Below are positions 20,336-32,300 of a stretch of DNA of 64,000 bases, in pieces. Each line of letters begins with the position of its first letter. Position 1 is the first letter of the stretch. The translations under genes and the position numbers were made by a program. A model generated the notes under the pieces. The model saw only the letters and a program-made list of their open reading frames with translations. It was not told the origin of the DNA and ran no database searches. The DNA is taken from contig CM051518.1 in NCBI GenBank assembly GCA_028015205.1, positions 54,422,372 through 54,486,371 of the forward strand. The letters run 5' to 3'. Origin of the DNA: Mytilisepta virgata (lineage: Eukaryota > Mollusca > Bivalvia > Mytilida > Mytilidae).

Positions 20336-23300
20336 CTCGAAATTATACTCTTAACTTACGTTACTTAATGCAAAATAAATCGTATTAAATAAACCGTCCG
20401 TGCGAGACCTAAATAGGTAGTCAAGGACGTTAAAAAACTCCCTCGATCGAAGTTTTAATTTTTCTGATGGTACCAATTTTTTTTTTGGTATTATCCTAGA
20501 CCGATATTAATTTGTATTTAGTATTGTTTAGCTGGTTTTTTCCAGTATATAATATTTGTAGGAAATTACAATATTTAAAAAAATTACATAAATATTTTAC
20601 AAAAGCTACACACAGCGAGGTGGCGTCGCTTTCATTTCACTTATCACACATTGTATGCAGCATTATCTTATATGCAATTTTTAATTGTATGATATGATAC
20701 AAAAATAATTAAAATTTGCTGCAGTGACGAATCAAATAGCTTTCAATTTAAAAACTACAATAATCATAAATTTTTTAGTGAATTTGTTTCCGTCGTTTCT
20801 AAATAGAACATTTTTCGTATAATTTTTATTAATAAAAATTTAGTAAGTTCATGTTAAAGTTTAGTAGGTGTTAATGAAATATTTTAACATTTCCACCTTG
20901 CTACAGCAGGTGGGCAATTAATGATAATATTTTAATTAACACCAGTGCAAAACTGCGATAGTCGGCATCTCTTATGCCGCCTTTTTTCTGAAATTATTAA
21001 TTGATTTTGATTGAGGAGAACCTTAGAAGTATACTTTGCGTAACGTTAAGGTCAGAGATAAAGTTGGCTTTTTTTGTAATTATCTCCCTTTAAAGCAGAT
21101 ATAGATAAAGTTTTAAACTAGTAATATTAATTATTAATCAACACTCTGTTTTTTATTTATTTCTATAAAATATTTTTAGTAAATGACAAGTTTTACAATT
21201 CTTAATTTCTAAAAATCAAAATCGAAAAATGTAATTCCAAGCAAGAAAGAAGTCTTGGACATACATAAAACACTTTATATCTCTAAGCAAGGTGGAAATC
21301 TAATTAGGTCAAATTAAAAATCCATCATTTCGAAGCGTATTTGAATATTGCGCAAAATAGTTTCAGATTGAAATAAATAATGATCAGTCAGTTTTTAGTT
21401 CACAAACTGTTAGAATATTCAGGGCATATTATAATTATATGTTTATTTGAATACGGTATTCATATTAATAATATTTATTATTATATGTTTTGTTCAAATA
21501 CTTAAAATGATCAAATTATTTCAATATGTGTGTCTGTTTTGAATTTACTTTTTTAGAAAAAAAAAATGAAAAAATAAAGGTGACATGTTTATTGTAAACA
21601 AAATTTGTTTTCCGGTATAATATGTAGTGCGAGTTTCTATTGTGGTATATGGTTCAGTAGCAACACTTTTATGACCCCATGTTATACAGTAGCAACACTT
21701 TTATGGACCCCAGGGACTCCTCTCATTCTAATCCATCCGTGTCACTCCAATACACGCCTTTGTGGCTGTAGTAGTTTTTTTCAAGAAAATAATCAATTAA
21801 GGGACAGAATAAACAAGTAAAATAAATAAATAAATAAAGACATTAAAACTTTTCAGCAGCTTACTTATTCACGTTTTTTTTTCTTTATATTTTCAGGAAA
21901 ATAACTTAAAATACACTCAAATATAAATTAAAAAATGTATGTTGTAAATTTAAGACCTTTTGAAAAAAATATAAATTAGAGAGTCCAGATGGTGGAGTTC
22001 TTTTTTTGGTACGTTCTAATTAGCACAGCAACCGACTGACCTATTGATATTTGATGCTGTTCCTTAATCGTGGTTTTCAATTAACAGGATTAAAGGCCAA
22101 AAATGTTCTGGTATCAAAGACAAATATACCTGTTTAAATTAACACCTAGAATGTTTCTTATTAGCACCTTTTTTATAAAACGGTTTTTCGTCTTTCTTCG
22201 TTGAGAGAAAAGTTCCCAGCTTTATAAGAAAAAGTTTGTATGAAATACCAGAATAATTTGTAGATTTTCGAATAAAAGGCATTTATGTATATTCAGATAA
22301 AACGTGAATTTGCACTTTCAGATTGAATAGGACTAATAAATTTAAAGAAAATAAATTTAATTCATCATATTCTACAAAAAAAAAACAAAAACAAAAAAAA
22401 AAAAAATACATCAGTGCCATGTACAATTGAAAATCAATTTTGTACACTTTCAACCAAGAACTGTTACCAAAAGCAATAAACATCCGCTGTCAGTAATTGG
22501 GGATGACACTCTAGATTCGAATTTCCCGCGATTTGAACAAAATAGAATTAATGTTCGTGATGACATTTTAAAATTATGAAATATGTCAAGAGTCGAATTG
22601 GATTGAAATAAAAAAAAAAACGATGAACATATTATTATTATTATAAAATAAAACTATAGTCCTTTATTATTGACAAAAAATAAATAATAATAATAATAAA
22701 TACGACTGGAAAAATTTGGGAAAAAAATCCTTAATTTCCGCGTCTGGAATTTATTGTTATAGACAAAAATTTTTATACGTCGAATATATTCCTTCATTTG
22801 AATAAAATTTGACGTGTATGTGGTTTTATAGAGCATTATTATAATATATAGAATATTCTTTGCTACAATGGACTTTGCTAAAAAAAATATGAAATGTCCT
22901 TAAAGAATCTGTAATGTGTATTAAAATATATTTTGGATTTGCATGCATGGATTGAATATGATAACAGATATATGTATTTTCTATGGGTTTGGGTTTTTTT
23001 GTATTTTACTGCATTTTTGCATGTGTTGACATGCATGAAATGGACATAACATGAAAATTTCGAATACAGTATGTCACCTAATTTGAATAGTTCTACGCAC
23101 TCAATTACAAAATTCATAAAATAAAACTTATGGTAGTATGTCCGTTCGCTCAATTTGAATTGCTTCCATGGGGATTTCTGATATTCAACACAAAGGATGG
23201 CAAATTTCAAACGAAAAATATTTAAGCAACTTCATGTACGCTTGCTCTTATTACTTAACCTGGTCACAGTTGTAGTTCAGCTTCTAAAGAAACGAATAAA

Positions 23301-24960
23301 CCGTTGACAAAGTCTGACTAAATTCATTGCTTAAATGTGTTAATTGTTTTTCATTCGCTTAATTAACTTTACTCATACAAAGATACGACTTACTAAGGGA
23401 ACATATTCTCGTATTCTTATTCCCCATCCCTAGTTTTTTTCATTGGGGATGAACAAACGAATTAAACAACAATTGAACATTGTATGGATAAGTGGCTATA
23501 ATAGAAATAAATGAGAAGAATATGTTTAATTTAATTTAAGTTATTGCAATACGTACGTCCTTAAAATACAAAAATAAAAAACCACGATAAAACAAAATTT
23601 AAAATTGATATATATTTTTCTCTTTTTTAAACAAATAAATATGGATTTAAAATATTAAACACACTTCAGATTAAGGGACACTCGTGCAAGGAAATCATTT
23701 GTTTACTTTCAATTGATCATTAATTCCAGTTGTTTTGATAGTACTAATCATTCTGATTTGACAGATAACATTTATCCTTGGAAATGACAGATACACTAAC
23801 GAGCTGATCAGTCTTCAATACGTCCAGATAATATGAAAGATATCAACTCATAACTGTTTGACAATCCTTCTGTAATCCGCTTTCGCTTTTTCAGAAAAAA
23901 ATATGACAGGGAGATGCGCTTACTACCGTTATGGCACAGACTTTAACGTTAACGAAGTGGGAACGTTAAGAAGGATAAGGCAAAGATTTCGATGGATTAT
24001 CGCAGTTATTAATCTTTCTTTTAACACTTGAAATGATAAAACAACAGTTAGGTTTAATGCAATGTTAATATTTGTAGATGATTATTGTCATGAAAATCTG
24101 ATTATGATCAAAATAATATTTGGAAAGTATAGAATTCTGGCACACGAACATGTTAACTTGTCTAGAAATGACACTGATTAGGGATATAGTTTTACGATTA
24201 TCGAATCGCACCCGAATTCACTTCCTGTATATTCAAAATAATGATGTACAGTTTTAACTGACCCGATGTTGTGGGAATGGATAAGAAAATACAGAAATTT
24301 GTACGAATGAAAAAAGAAAGATGGAAGACATGTTATCATAATATATAAAATAAAGTTGCGGAATAATTTGATTATCAACATACAATGTTACGCCATTGTG
24401 TTCATTAGTATGCCCTGTTCCTCCCTCCCCCTGATTGCGCCACAGAGATACCCGTGTAGACATACACAGGGGTGCTAATAAATCACACTTTCCCAAATTT
24501 AATTGTAGTATATAATGAAAATTAAATAATCTTAACTTTTTTTGGTGAATGGTTCATCGTACTGAAAATCCATATACAAATTTCCAAGTCTAGCGTTATT
24601 GTACAACATAGATAAAATGAGAAAAATTATTGAAATGTTTGAAATATTTGGTAGCAAAAACAACTTAATTTGCACAAAAGTCCAAGTTGAAGAAAATAAC
24701 ACACATTAAACTCAATAAATATGCTATTAATATAGAAATCACAGCTTATACATGAAAAAGACACATACGTTTTTTTAGCAACCAAACTTTATTATTAGAT
24801 TATTCAATGCTTGATCGTATATATATCTTATATCATGCATATTTGTATAAAAATCGGTTCTCTGTTCTTTATTTATACATACCAGTATTTCATATGCCTT
24901 TTGAGATGAAATAAAATTAGTTATGTATTGATATAAAAATATATACATTTTTTAATTTGC
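18945..24960. other. Long gene-free AT-rich block upstream of Zic
   Basis: I find no exon I can support. It contains a T49 tract at 20287-20335, a 31-bp tandem duplication around 21655-21705 (CAGTAGCAACACTTTTATG twice), short A-runs and AAATAAAT microsatellites. Distal regulatory elements for the downstream Zic gene could be here, but none can be recognised by eye. Confidence 0.45.
20287..20335. repeat. Poly-T tract (49 bp)
   Basis: Uninterrupted T run. Read on the minus strand it is an A tail that could mark the 3' end of an old retroposed copy, but no flanking element is recognised. Confidence 0.7.
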
Positions 24961-25070
24961 TCTTCAGCCTTTGGGATTATTCATTGTTTTTGGTATTCAG
25001 TTAGGTCTGAGCACAACTGATGAGTCTTAAATCGACGAAATGTGCACATCTTGTGCATCAAAATTGATAA
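24955..25070 (+). repeat. Hammerhead-bearing dispersed repeat, copy 1
   Basis: Shares with the copy at 43485-43610 a GGATTATT...TTGTTTTTGG block upstream and ATCAAAATTG downstream of the ribozyme core. It lies about 1.1 kb upstream of the Zic start codon, in the same orientation. Confidence 0.65.
25011..25056 (+). ncRNA. Candidate type-I hammerhead ribozyme (best copy)
   Basis: All elements of a hammerhead are in order. Stem I strand GCACAA (25011-25016); core CTGATGA (25017-25023); stem II GTC...GAC (25024-25026 with 25034-25036, 7-nt loop); core GAA (25037-25039); stem III ATGTG/CACAT (25040-25049, no loop); cleavage-site C (25050) in an AUC triplet; stem I return strand TTGTGC (25051-25056), which pairs with GCACAA over all 6 bp. 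Stem I is the open one, hence type I. The loopless stem III resembles short-stem metazoan hammerheads that work as dimers. A competing fold, ATGTGCA (25040-25046) with TGTGCAT (25052-25058), is possible. Activity is not shown. Confidence 0.65.
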
Positions 25071-25759
25071 CAAAGAGTTTAGTTTCATATTTTACGAATT
25101 AAAAAAAAAGTTACCTCAAAGGAAAGTAAATGTTGGTACGTCCAAAGGAAAATCAAAAGTGAATATGTTTCAAATGAGAAATTTGAAGTTTCTTTAAATT
25201 GAGAAATGATCACCAATGTTATTTTGTATACAAGTCGCAATTCTTTTGTTCAAAGTTAAATTTTATTTGTGCAAAAATGCATTCTAATAAGAAAGTTAAT
25301 GAGGGCTCGAAGATAGTTTTTATATTTACATTAAAAAGTATGAAAAGTGTAATTTTACCGTCTTTTATCTTTCCTTGTGCGGAAAATATAACATTAAGAA
25401 ATATTTATTTTTTCAAGAAAAATGACGAATTTATATTTTGCTTATTTTTAATATGACTGGTTTGTACAGATGAATTTAACGAAGAACATAATATCCTACC
25501 TGAAAATAGGGATAATTAAATCCGATTTATATTGCATTTTTTTAAAAACAAAATAACAATTTGATATAAATAAGACATTTTAACTTCTTTTCTTATGAAA
25601 TAAAGCAAAACATCACAGAATCTTAATGTTTTTTTCTTGATTAAAATGAAATTTTTTTAATTTTCAAATTTCAAATAAAATAAAAAAAAAATACATTTAA
25701 TATTTTTAAATGACGCGATGAAAAACAGATGTTATTAATAATCATGCATAAAGTGTCAA

Positions 25760-25915
25760 AAAAATTGGGCGGAGTTATGATTTCACAGCTAATCAGAACC
25801 TAATCCAATAAAACGGCAGTATTTGCTTTCCCCGCCCTTTTCACAACTTAATCTTGAAAATGATCAATAAATACCGCTGTTATCCACATGAATCCATCAT
25901 CATATGACTCAGTTT
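25760..25915 (+). promoter_or_regulatory. Putative Zic core promoter region
   Basis: ATTGGGCGG (25764-25772) fuses an inverted CCAAT with a GC box. CCAAT follows at 25805-25809, CCCGCCC at 25831-25837, a weak TATA-like AATAAATAC at 25867-25875, and TCAGTTT, initiator-like, near 25910. These sit 240-400 bp before the start codon in otherwise AT-rich DNA where GC boxes are scarce. The transcription start itself is not determinable from sequence. Confidence 0.4.
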
Positions 25916-26157
25916 GAAACGAACGAAGGAGTATCTAATATTTAACTGTTATTTTTTACAATTAAGAATTCGAATCTTGCCACTGTGATCCGACTGAGTT
26001 TTTATCTCAAAAACTTCTTGGACAGCTTCAGATCGCAGCTGCTTTTCTTAAGTTCAACAGAGTGAGAAGAAACGAAACATAAACTTTTGAGGACTTTATT
26101 AGTTAATAATATTACCTCTGCTGGGAATTGTGAAACTGAAAGGAAAATAATATCCGT

Positions 26158-27031
26158 ATGATTAACAGAGGAGTAAGCGAGATGATCAGCCCGTATGTGG
26201 ATACTTCACACAATCCGCACCTGCCACCCGGTGCCTTGAAGCTGAGTCCACCGCATCCAATTGTTGAAAATAACATTCACAACCAGCCTAGTCCTCCATA
26301 CACATCACCAACTAGTGGATATGGGGTGCCAATGTCGCATCATGTTAACAGCTACACATCTAGAGACTTACTTTTCCGCCGTCCAGAGATCGGTTTTCCA
26401 GGCCATGATAGCAGCTGCGCTCCTCATCCACATTCCGGAATATTTCCGTCCACAGGTAGTTTTTCGCACAATGACAGTACAAACCGGGTGTTGTTCCCAA
26501 GTTACGAATCTGCACCTCATTCAGGACATTTTAATGATCAGATGAGGTTTGCTTCCGACATATACTCCAGGGCCGACCAGTTCAATCAGCTAGCCAGACA
26601 AGACCATTATGGACATTCGCAACACTTCGGTATGGGACATATGGGACATATGAATCCAATGAACATTGCTTCTCACAATGCTGGTGCCTTTTTCCGATAT
26701 ATGAGACCTCAGATCAAACAAGAACACACGTGCCTATGGACAGACAAAGACCAACAAGATCCTAAAAAGCCCTGCAACAAAGTCTTCAACACCATGCATG
26801 AAATCGTAACACACATCACAGTAGACCATGTTTGTGGACCCGAACAGAGCGACCATGCTTGTTACTGGCAGGACTGTTCCAGAGAGAGTAAGCCATTTAA
26901 AGCAAAGTATAAATTGGTAAACCACATCAGAGTACACACAGGAGAAAAGCCTTTCCCATGTCCATTTCCAGGCTGTGGTAAAGTCTTTGCCAGATCTGAA
27001 AACCTGAAAATCCACAAAAGAACGCACACTG
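26158..27031 (+). CDS. Zic: Zic/odd-paired zinc-finger transcription factor, exon 1 (residues 1-291 plus one base)
   Basis: Nuclear C2H2 regulator of the GLI/ZIC/GLIS superfamily, acting in neurectoderm and mesoderm patterning in animals. The first ATG (26158) has C at -3. An in-frame TGA at 26137 excludes an earlier start in this exon. Met9 (26182) has a better context and is an alternative. Visible features: ZOC motif S-R-D-L-L-F-R-R at 68-75 (the usual final residues R-E read P-E); Gly/His/Met-rich stretch 150-170; the conserved pre-finger block [13 protein letters not shown] at 177-189, whose IKQE fits a SUMO site; finger 1 (C192, C206, H219, H224) and finger 2 (C235, C240, H256, H260), both with the tandem CWCH2 tryptophan; finger 3 (C268, C273, H286, H290). 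The exon ends CACACTG|GTATGC, phase 1. Confidence 0.97.
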
Positions 27032-27816
27032 GTATGCATTTTATTACTTTATATTTTATTCGTTTATCTTTATGTCTGTAATGTATCTATACACACGATA
27101 TATTTAATCATTTTTTCATTTTATGTTTTTAAAATTCAGAAGCAGAAAATATATACAAGTAATACAGTTTAAAATAGTTGCTGAATAATTTTCAAATGAA
27201 TAAAAAATGATTACAAAATGAGTAGAAAGTCAGTTTTAAAAAGAATTTGAAATATGAAACAAAAATGCTATACATATTTGAAAATATGCAATTTTGAAAA
27301 TTTTACACTATTATGAAAGTTTGTTATATTTTTTCTCACGATAATTCAACAATTTATGACTCGTTCTGGCAATAAATGTCAGGAGAACGAATACCAAAAT
27401 GTCTTAATTACAAAAACAGAATATGTGTACAGTATCAACAAGTTGCTACAGTAATTTTATTTCAAAGAAGTTAGAATTTTAATTGCATCAACATTTCGCT
27501 ATAAATATTCTCAACTTTCTTTAACTTGGTCATGAAATGCACTAAAAATATATTATACTGTTAATATCATCACCATCACCATCTTAATCAATTTCATTAT
27601 TATTATAAGTATTTATCATTTGTTGTTAAAAATATGTAATATGTACTAAAAATCTTAACATTTAACTTGGCTAATGGCAGTAGACATTTAAAAATATATA
27701 TACATAAATGCACATTTCACAAGCCTTCCTTTGATATTTGTTAGATAAATATTCAGATTATTTGAGTCTTCAAGATATTTGAAAACGATTAATGAGACAA
27801 TTTTATTGTTTTTCAG
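27032..27816 (+). other. Zic intron (785 bp, phase 1)
   Basis: GTATGC donor and a TTTTATTGTTTTTCAG acceptor split the Gly codon of the T-G-E-K-P linker between fingers 3 and 4. An intron within the finger domain at this place is a known conserved feature of many bilaterian Zic genes. The interior is AT-rich with no recognisable element. Confidence 0.9.
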
Positions 27817-28331
27817 GTGAAAAACCATTCCCTTGTGAATTTCCTGGTTGTGATAGAAGATTCGCCAACAGTTCAGATAGAAAGAAGCACTCACATGTCC
27901 ATACCAGTGATAAGCCATATTGTTGCCGAGTCCGAGGTTGTGAAAAAACCTACACCCATCCCAGCTCACTTAGAAAACACATGAAAGTCCATGGTAATAT
28001 TTCACCAGTTACCGAAGTCGACTTTTCGAACACCGACGAAAACAGTGAAAACAGTGACTCAAGCCATAGTCCGAACTCGATGAAAATTGAACTTTCATCA
28101 CCTTGTAGTAGTGATTCTGAAAGTTTGCATCAAGAACAGCCATCTGTGTCGTCTGCTTCTAGTCCTTCACTTCCGGTGCATCCAACGCCGACACTTCCGC
28201 AATCAAGTTTGTCTCAGCTGAACGAGTGGTACGTCTGTCAGAACTCTGTGCCTCAACATAATGAACATTTTTCAATGAACAATTTTCTCCAGCTACCCGC
28301 GCATTCTCAGCCGCTTCTTCAGTTTTCATAA
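27817..28331 (+). CDS. Zic: Zic/odd-paired zinc-finger transcription factor, exon 2 (residues 292-462)
   Basis: Continues from exon 1 with G|GT-GAA-AAA. Finger 4 has C298, C303, H316, H320. Finger 5 has C328, C333, H346, H350, with a double cysteine at 327-328. The tail is Ser-rich: S/D/N-rich 361-378, then M-K-I-E-L-S-S-P (380-387), whose I-K/E context could be a sumoylation or phosphorylation site. L-N-E-W-Y-V-C-Q at 426-433 is a C-terminal motif I recognise from Zic proteins. Stop TAA at 28329-28331. Total spliced protein is 462 residues, within the usual range for invertebrate Zic. An in-frame open stretch before the exon (27792-27815) is intron and is not translated. Confidence 0.96.
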
Positions 28332-28560
28332 ACTTCGAAGTTTTTTTAAAAAAAATAGTGCATTTTGTTTTGATTGGACATAAACTTTGTTATTGTTGTT
28401 AATTATATTGTTAATGTGATATTTATTTTTTTTCAGTGGAATCTCTCTGACGTTTTTGTTTATCTCTAGAGTGCAATTATGCACCATGTAAATATATAAT
28501 ACATTATGGTCTTGTGCAATATTGATCATAGGACGACAAAATAAAATGTTTTATATTGTT
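28332..28560 (+). terminator. Zic 3' UTR and candidate poly(A) signal
   Basis: AATAAA at 28540-28545 followed by a T/GT-rich stretch (TGTTTTATATTG) gives a plausible cleavage site near 28560 and a 3' UTR of about 230 nt. A pyrimidine-rich TTATTTTTTTTCAG at 28424-28437 looks like a splice acceptor but there is no partner donor. Confidence 0.6.
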
Positions 28561-29189
28561 TATCCAATTTTTATTTTATAATTGAGTTAAGTATCTTATT
28601 CAACTGATATACATATATAGCTAGTTCCAGTTTGCTTGGTGGTTTTCAGGTGCGTTTTGGGTTTGTGTCCATCTTTTATCAGATTATCTCGGAGAGCATG
28701 AATGTACATGGTATTCACCATACACACCAAACATTCAATTTTGGAATGTTTATATTAGATTTTTTTAGGTTCAATTATGATGTCCAGTTTAAAATTTGGG
28801 TTTACTGTGTTTTTTTACTGTAGCATACATCCATAACTTATAAAGAGGTGTTTTATGCATTAGGTTACAATTACGAGGATATATAAACAGCACATGTTAG
28901 CTACTCATCCACCATTTGTTGTTCTGCATTGTCCCAAATCAGTACAGTGTAGTTTGAGTGGTCATCTCTTGTTTACGATTTTTTTCTGAAGGTGTTTTAT
29001 TTTTGGGTAAAAAGTATTTTTTTACAGCAGAAATTTCTTGTCTGTCTGGTTTATCGGCTGTTACTTATCATAGGTTTTATTAATTGTTTCCAGTATGATC
29101 TATAGGACGTTAAACCATATCCATTCATTTTCATTTTGTCTTTAGTATACAAAATTACATAATATGCTGTGGCGTGGCCAATGATGGGA
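28561..29189. other. Unassigned block downstream of Zic
   Basis: No exon or named repeat. Low-complexity T-rich sequence. Confidence 0.4.
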
Positions 29190-29390
29190 GCACAGCAATA
29201 GCCCTTTCGAGAAACTCATTTCCTGTATCACGATTCTGATTCTAAAATTATAATTTGAATTCAACAAAACTTTTTCTAGCCTTAGTATGTAGCACAATAT
29301 GGCTGCCCCCAGACGTTTCTAAATGACCCATATATAGAAAATGCATATGCTCCTATAGCAGTCGCTGCGCTCGCTATGACCAAACAAATT
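29190..29390 (+). repeat. Dispersed repeat, copy 1 (inverted copy at 39617-39825)
   Basis: Blocks TCACGATTCTGATTCTAAAA, CCTTAGTATGTAGCACAATA, AAATGCATATGCTCCTATAG and GCGCTCGCTAT recur in reverse order and complement at 39617-39825. The copies are about 200 bp and moderately diverged. Confidence 0.7.
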
Positions 29391-32300
29391 TTATTGAACC
29401 TACATATGCATTTTTACCAACGGAACACGGGGCAAACAAAACTAAGAAGAAAATCCAAAACAAATCAAATCAAAATGGAAGACAAAACAGGCTAAGGAAA
29501 GTATGTTGTCTTCCATCTTTTCGTTATTACGTAAACGTATTGTTAGCAAAGTAAATTTTCACAACTGGGACAGTAAATAGTTTGCAGCAATCGAAGCATA
29601 CATTGATTTAGTTACTCATGCAGAATTAGCAAGACCAAAGCCAAAGACAATTGAACTTCTCCGAATAAGAATTCGGTATATCAAAGTAAACCGATACTTT
29701 GAAGGCTTTATTCTTAGACAGTTGCTGGATTAGGAATCGATTTTTAACAGATAGAGGTGTTCTCGTACACTTCTTCCAGTCTGCTCACCAATTTAAGAGG
29801 AGTAGTAGTTTGTATGTCTGGAATCTTTAACCTAAATTCCGCTTTACACTTTCATTCAAATCTCGTGTTGATTTATTCAAACATTGATGGAATTTTGTTT
29901 CGTTTTTTAATTTTTAGAAGTACAATAGACAATGTTTTAATCGATGGAAAATTGAGTTTAATTATCTGACACTTTCAACAAAACTGTTGACTTAAATAAT
30001 TATACAATTTAAAATACAAGTACGTTTAAAACATACATTATATCTATTTTATTTTATGTGTTTAAACTTTTAAACAGATCCTTGTAGTATTGAAAAAATC
30101 TTGAGAAGCCGAACACAATGTTGACATTCGTAACAAGTTTTTCGTTAAAGTTAAGGATTTGAGTTCAATTCCGATATTAGCTTTTATGTATCAATTTACA
30201 TTTCTGAATGCATTCATCAGAAAAACTAAATAGACATATTTTTGTAAATCCTCCCATCTAATTTTTTAGACATTCTGTCAACAAAACTACTCATTGAACA
30301 ATTATACGAAACTAACATTATAATAATACGGCTATGTCTACTTGTAAAATGGTATATCAATGAACAATACCCCATGTGTCATGCAGAGACATTTTACTTC
30401 TCACACTTGTTAAACATTGGAACAAAACGGTATTAGAAATGATTAAATTGTAGGAGGTGCCTTATTATCCATTATTCCTCAATTTATAAACCGTAAATCA
30501 AACCTGTTCAGTTTTCATTGTCACAAAGACGGATGAGCACATAGAAAAAAAGAAAAAAGTTAAATTTATGTCATTGAAATAATCAAGACAATGTCCTTTT
30601 TGTAGATTGTAAATTCATTTTATTTAGTTTGCGTTATTTCAAACCAGTTTAGACAGAGCTAACAAAACACGTACACTTTCGTTTCTCTCCCCCCCTCTCT
30701 CTCCCTTGGCACACCCTGAAGTTTATCACCCCCAGGCTTATTGTCAGGGGTAAAATGCCTTATATAATCTGGGATAATCCTAAGGTTTTTAAAAAAGAGG
30801 CTATCGTGTAAAAAAAGTATTATAGAAATTATGTGTATTTGTTTTGCTTCACTTAATTTCATTCTGTTACAATTTTTACAATTCTGCAAATATAGTAAAC
30901 GCATATCGAAATAATTCAAATTAGAAAAAAAATGACAAGTCATTTCAATTAGAGAAAACCTTTATATTAAAATATCAAATACAATTAAACCAAATAAAAA
31001 TGTATTAAGATACATTCCAAGATAGTGTTACCAACTATAAATCTCAAAATGACCCCTAGAGAGAGATACAAAAAACTTCCAACTCGGTCAAAATTATAAG
31101 TTTATTCAGACTCGCGTACCTGCTGGGCTATCTTTTCACAGACAGAATAGAGACCTAGTGAAAATCTTTTAATCCTTTCATTGTATTGTGAGAATATTCG
31201 TAAAATGAACTGTTTTTCGACTTTCAGTAGATATAATTGGTCTGCCAATAATAGTAAGTTTGCTTTATTTCCATTGAAATGTTGTTACATAACAATATTT
31301 AAAGTTTTCTGTCCAGCCCTACATTGTTAAGACATAATGGACCATTAAGCCTCCCGTAGAGAGGGTACGACAATAATGAGGTTAAATGATTTGTCGCATC
31401 AAGAGGACATAATCAACTCCACAATAATAAAATTTTGTAGCTTTATTGAATAAGAACATCTTTATAGAAGGGTAAAAGTTTTATACATTAAAGGATGAAA
31501 CTGTAATGATCAAAACCAGCACGATTGTACCCAGCTTAAATTATAAAAATTAAACTTATTTATTTATAGTGGTTCAAGAGCATGTTAAGCTAACACACTT
31601 GGCGGGTGCGAGAGAGGCCCATGTAGCGGCATTTTAGTCTACTCCTTTACGACATCTACAGAGGAGTTTTTCACGTGCTAAGAGGGTTTCCCTTCCTAAA
31701 CATTCTTCGCCCCAATCCGGCGAACTAGAATCGTTTATTGAAATAATCCTCGTTAACGATATCGATACGGCGTCGCTAATTTGATATTTGAAAAAAAAAA
31801 CCATCAGTGACCCTTGGCTTGGCAGTTCGATGCAACAACCAACAAATCCGAAGTGTTTTTGATAGAATAGGGATCTACATATTTAATATTTCACCGCTTA
31901 GTTTATGTTATGGTATGAAGTTTTACACCCAAAGCTTGGAGAAATTACACCGTGTAACAATGGAAAATCTAGATACACAATATGCTTCATATGTAAATAT
32001 TCATGAAGTTCCATAATTCATAGTGACCATCTATATACAATAATGTGATTGTTGTAACTTTTGAAATCAGCAGATTACACTGGCATGCAACCAGTTTCTG
32101 AAATTTCGTAACATGCTAGTTACCTCCCCCTTATAAAACCTTATTTCAGGACACGGGTATAAATCCTTTTTATATGACAAATATTGATAAAATTTGTCAT
32201 CATCAAAAGTAGGTATTTTTTAGCAAATACTGGAAATGTTTACAAAACGAACACAAAGTTGCGGAATACTGCCGAACATTCCGAACTGTAAGTTTCAAAT

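Noticed and set aside
25040..25059. Alternative stem III ATGTGCA/TGTGCAT with cleavage after 25059
   Set aside because: In that fold the sequence after the site cannot pair with GCACAA, so stem I is lost. The fold with the AUC site at 25048-25050 satisfies all three stems.
26734..27039. 101-codon minus-strand frame inside Zic exon 1
   Set aside because: Shadow of the zinc-finger coding sequence.
28424..28437. Splice-acceptor-like TTATTTTTTTTCAG in the Zic 3' region
   Set aside because: It follows the stop codon, no matching donor is visible, and the sequence after it has no conserved coding potential.
31560..31745. Possible tRNA-like segment
   Set aside because: No cloverleaf, no T-loop GTTCRANYC at the right spacing and no paired acceptor stem.
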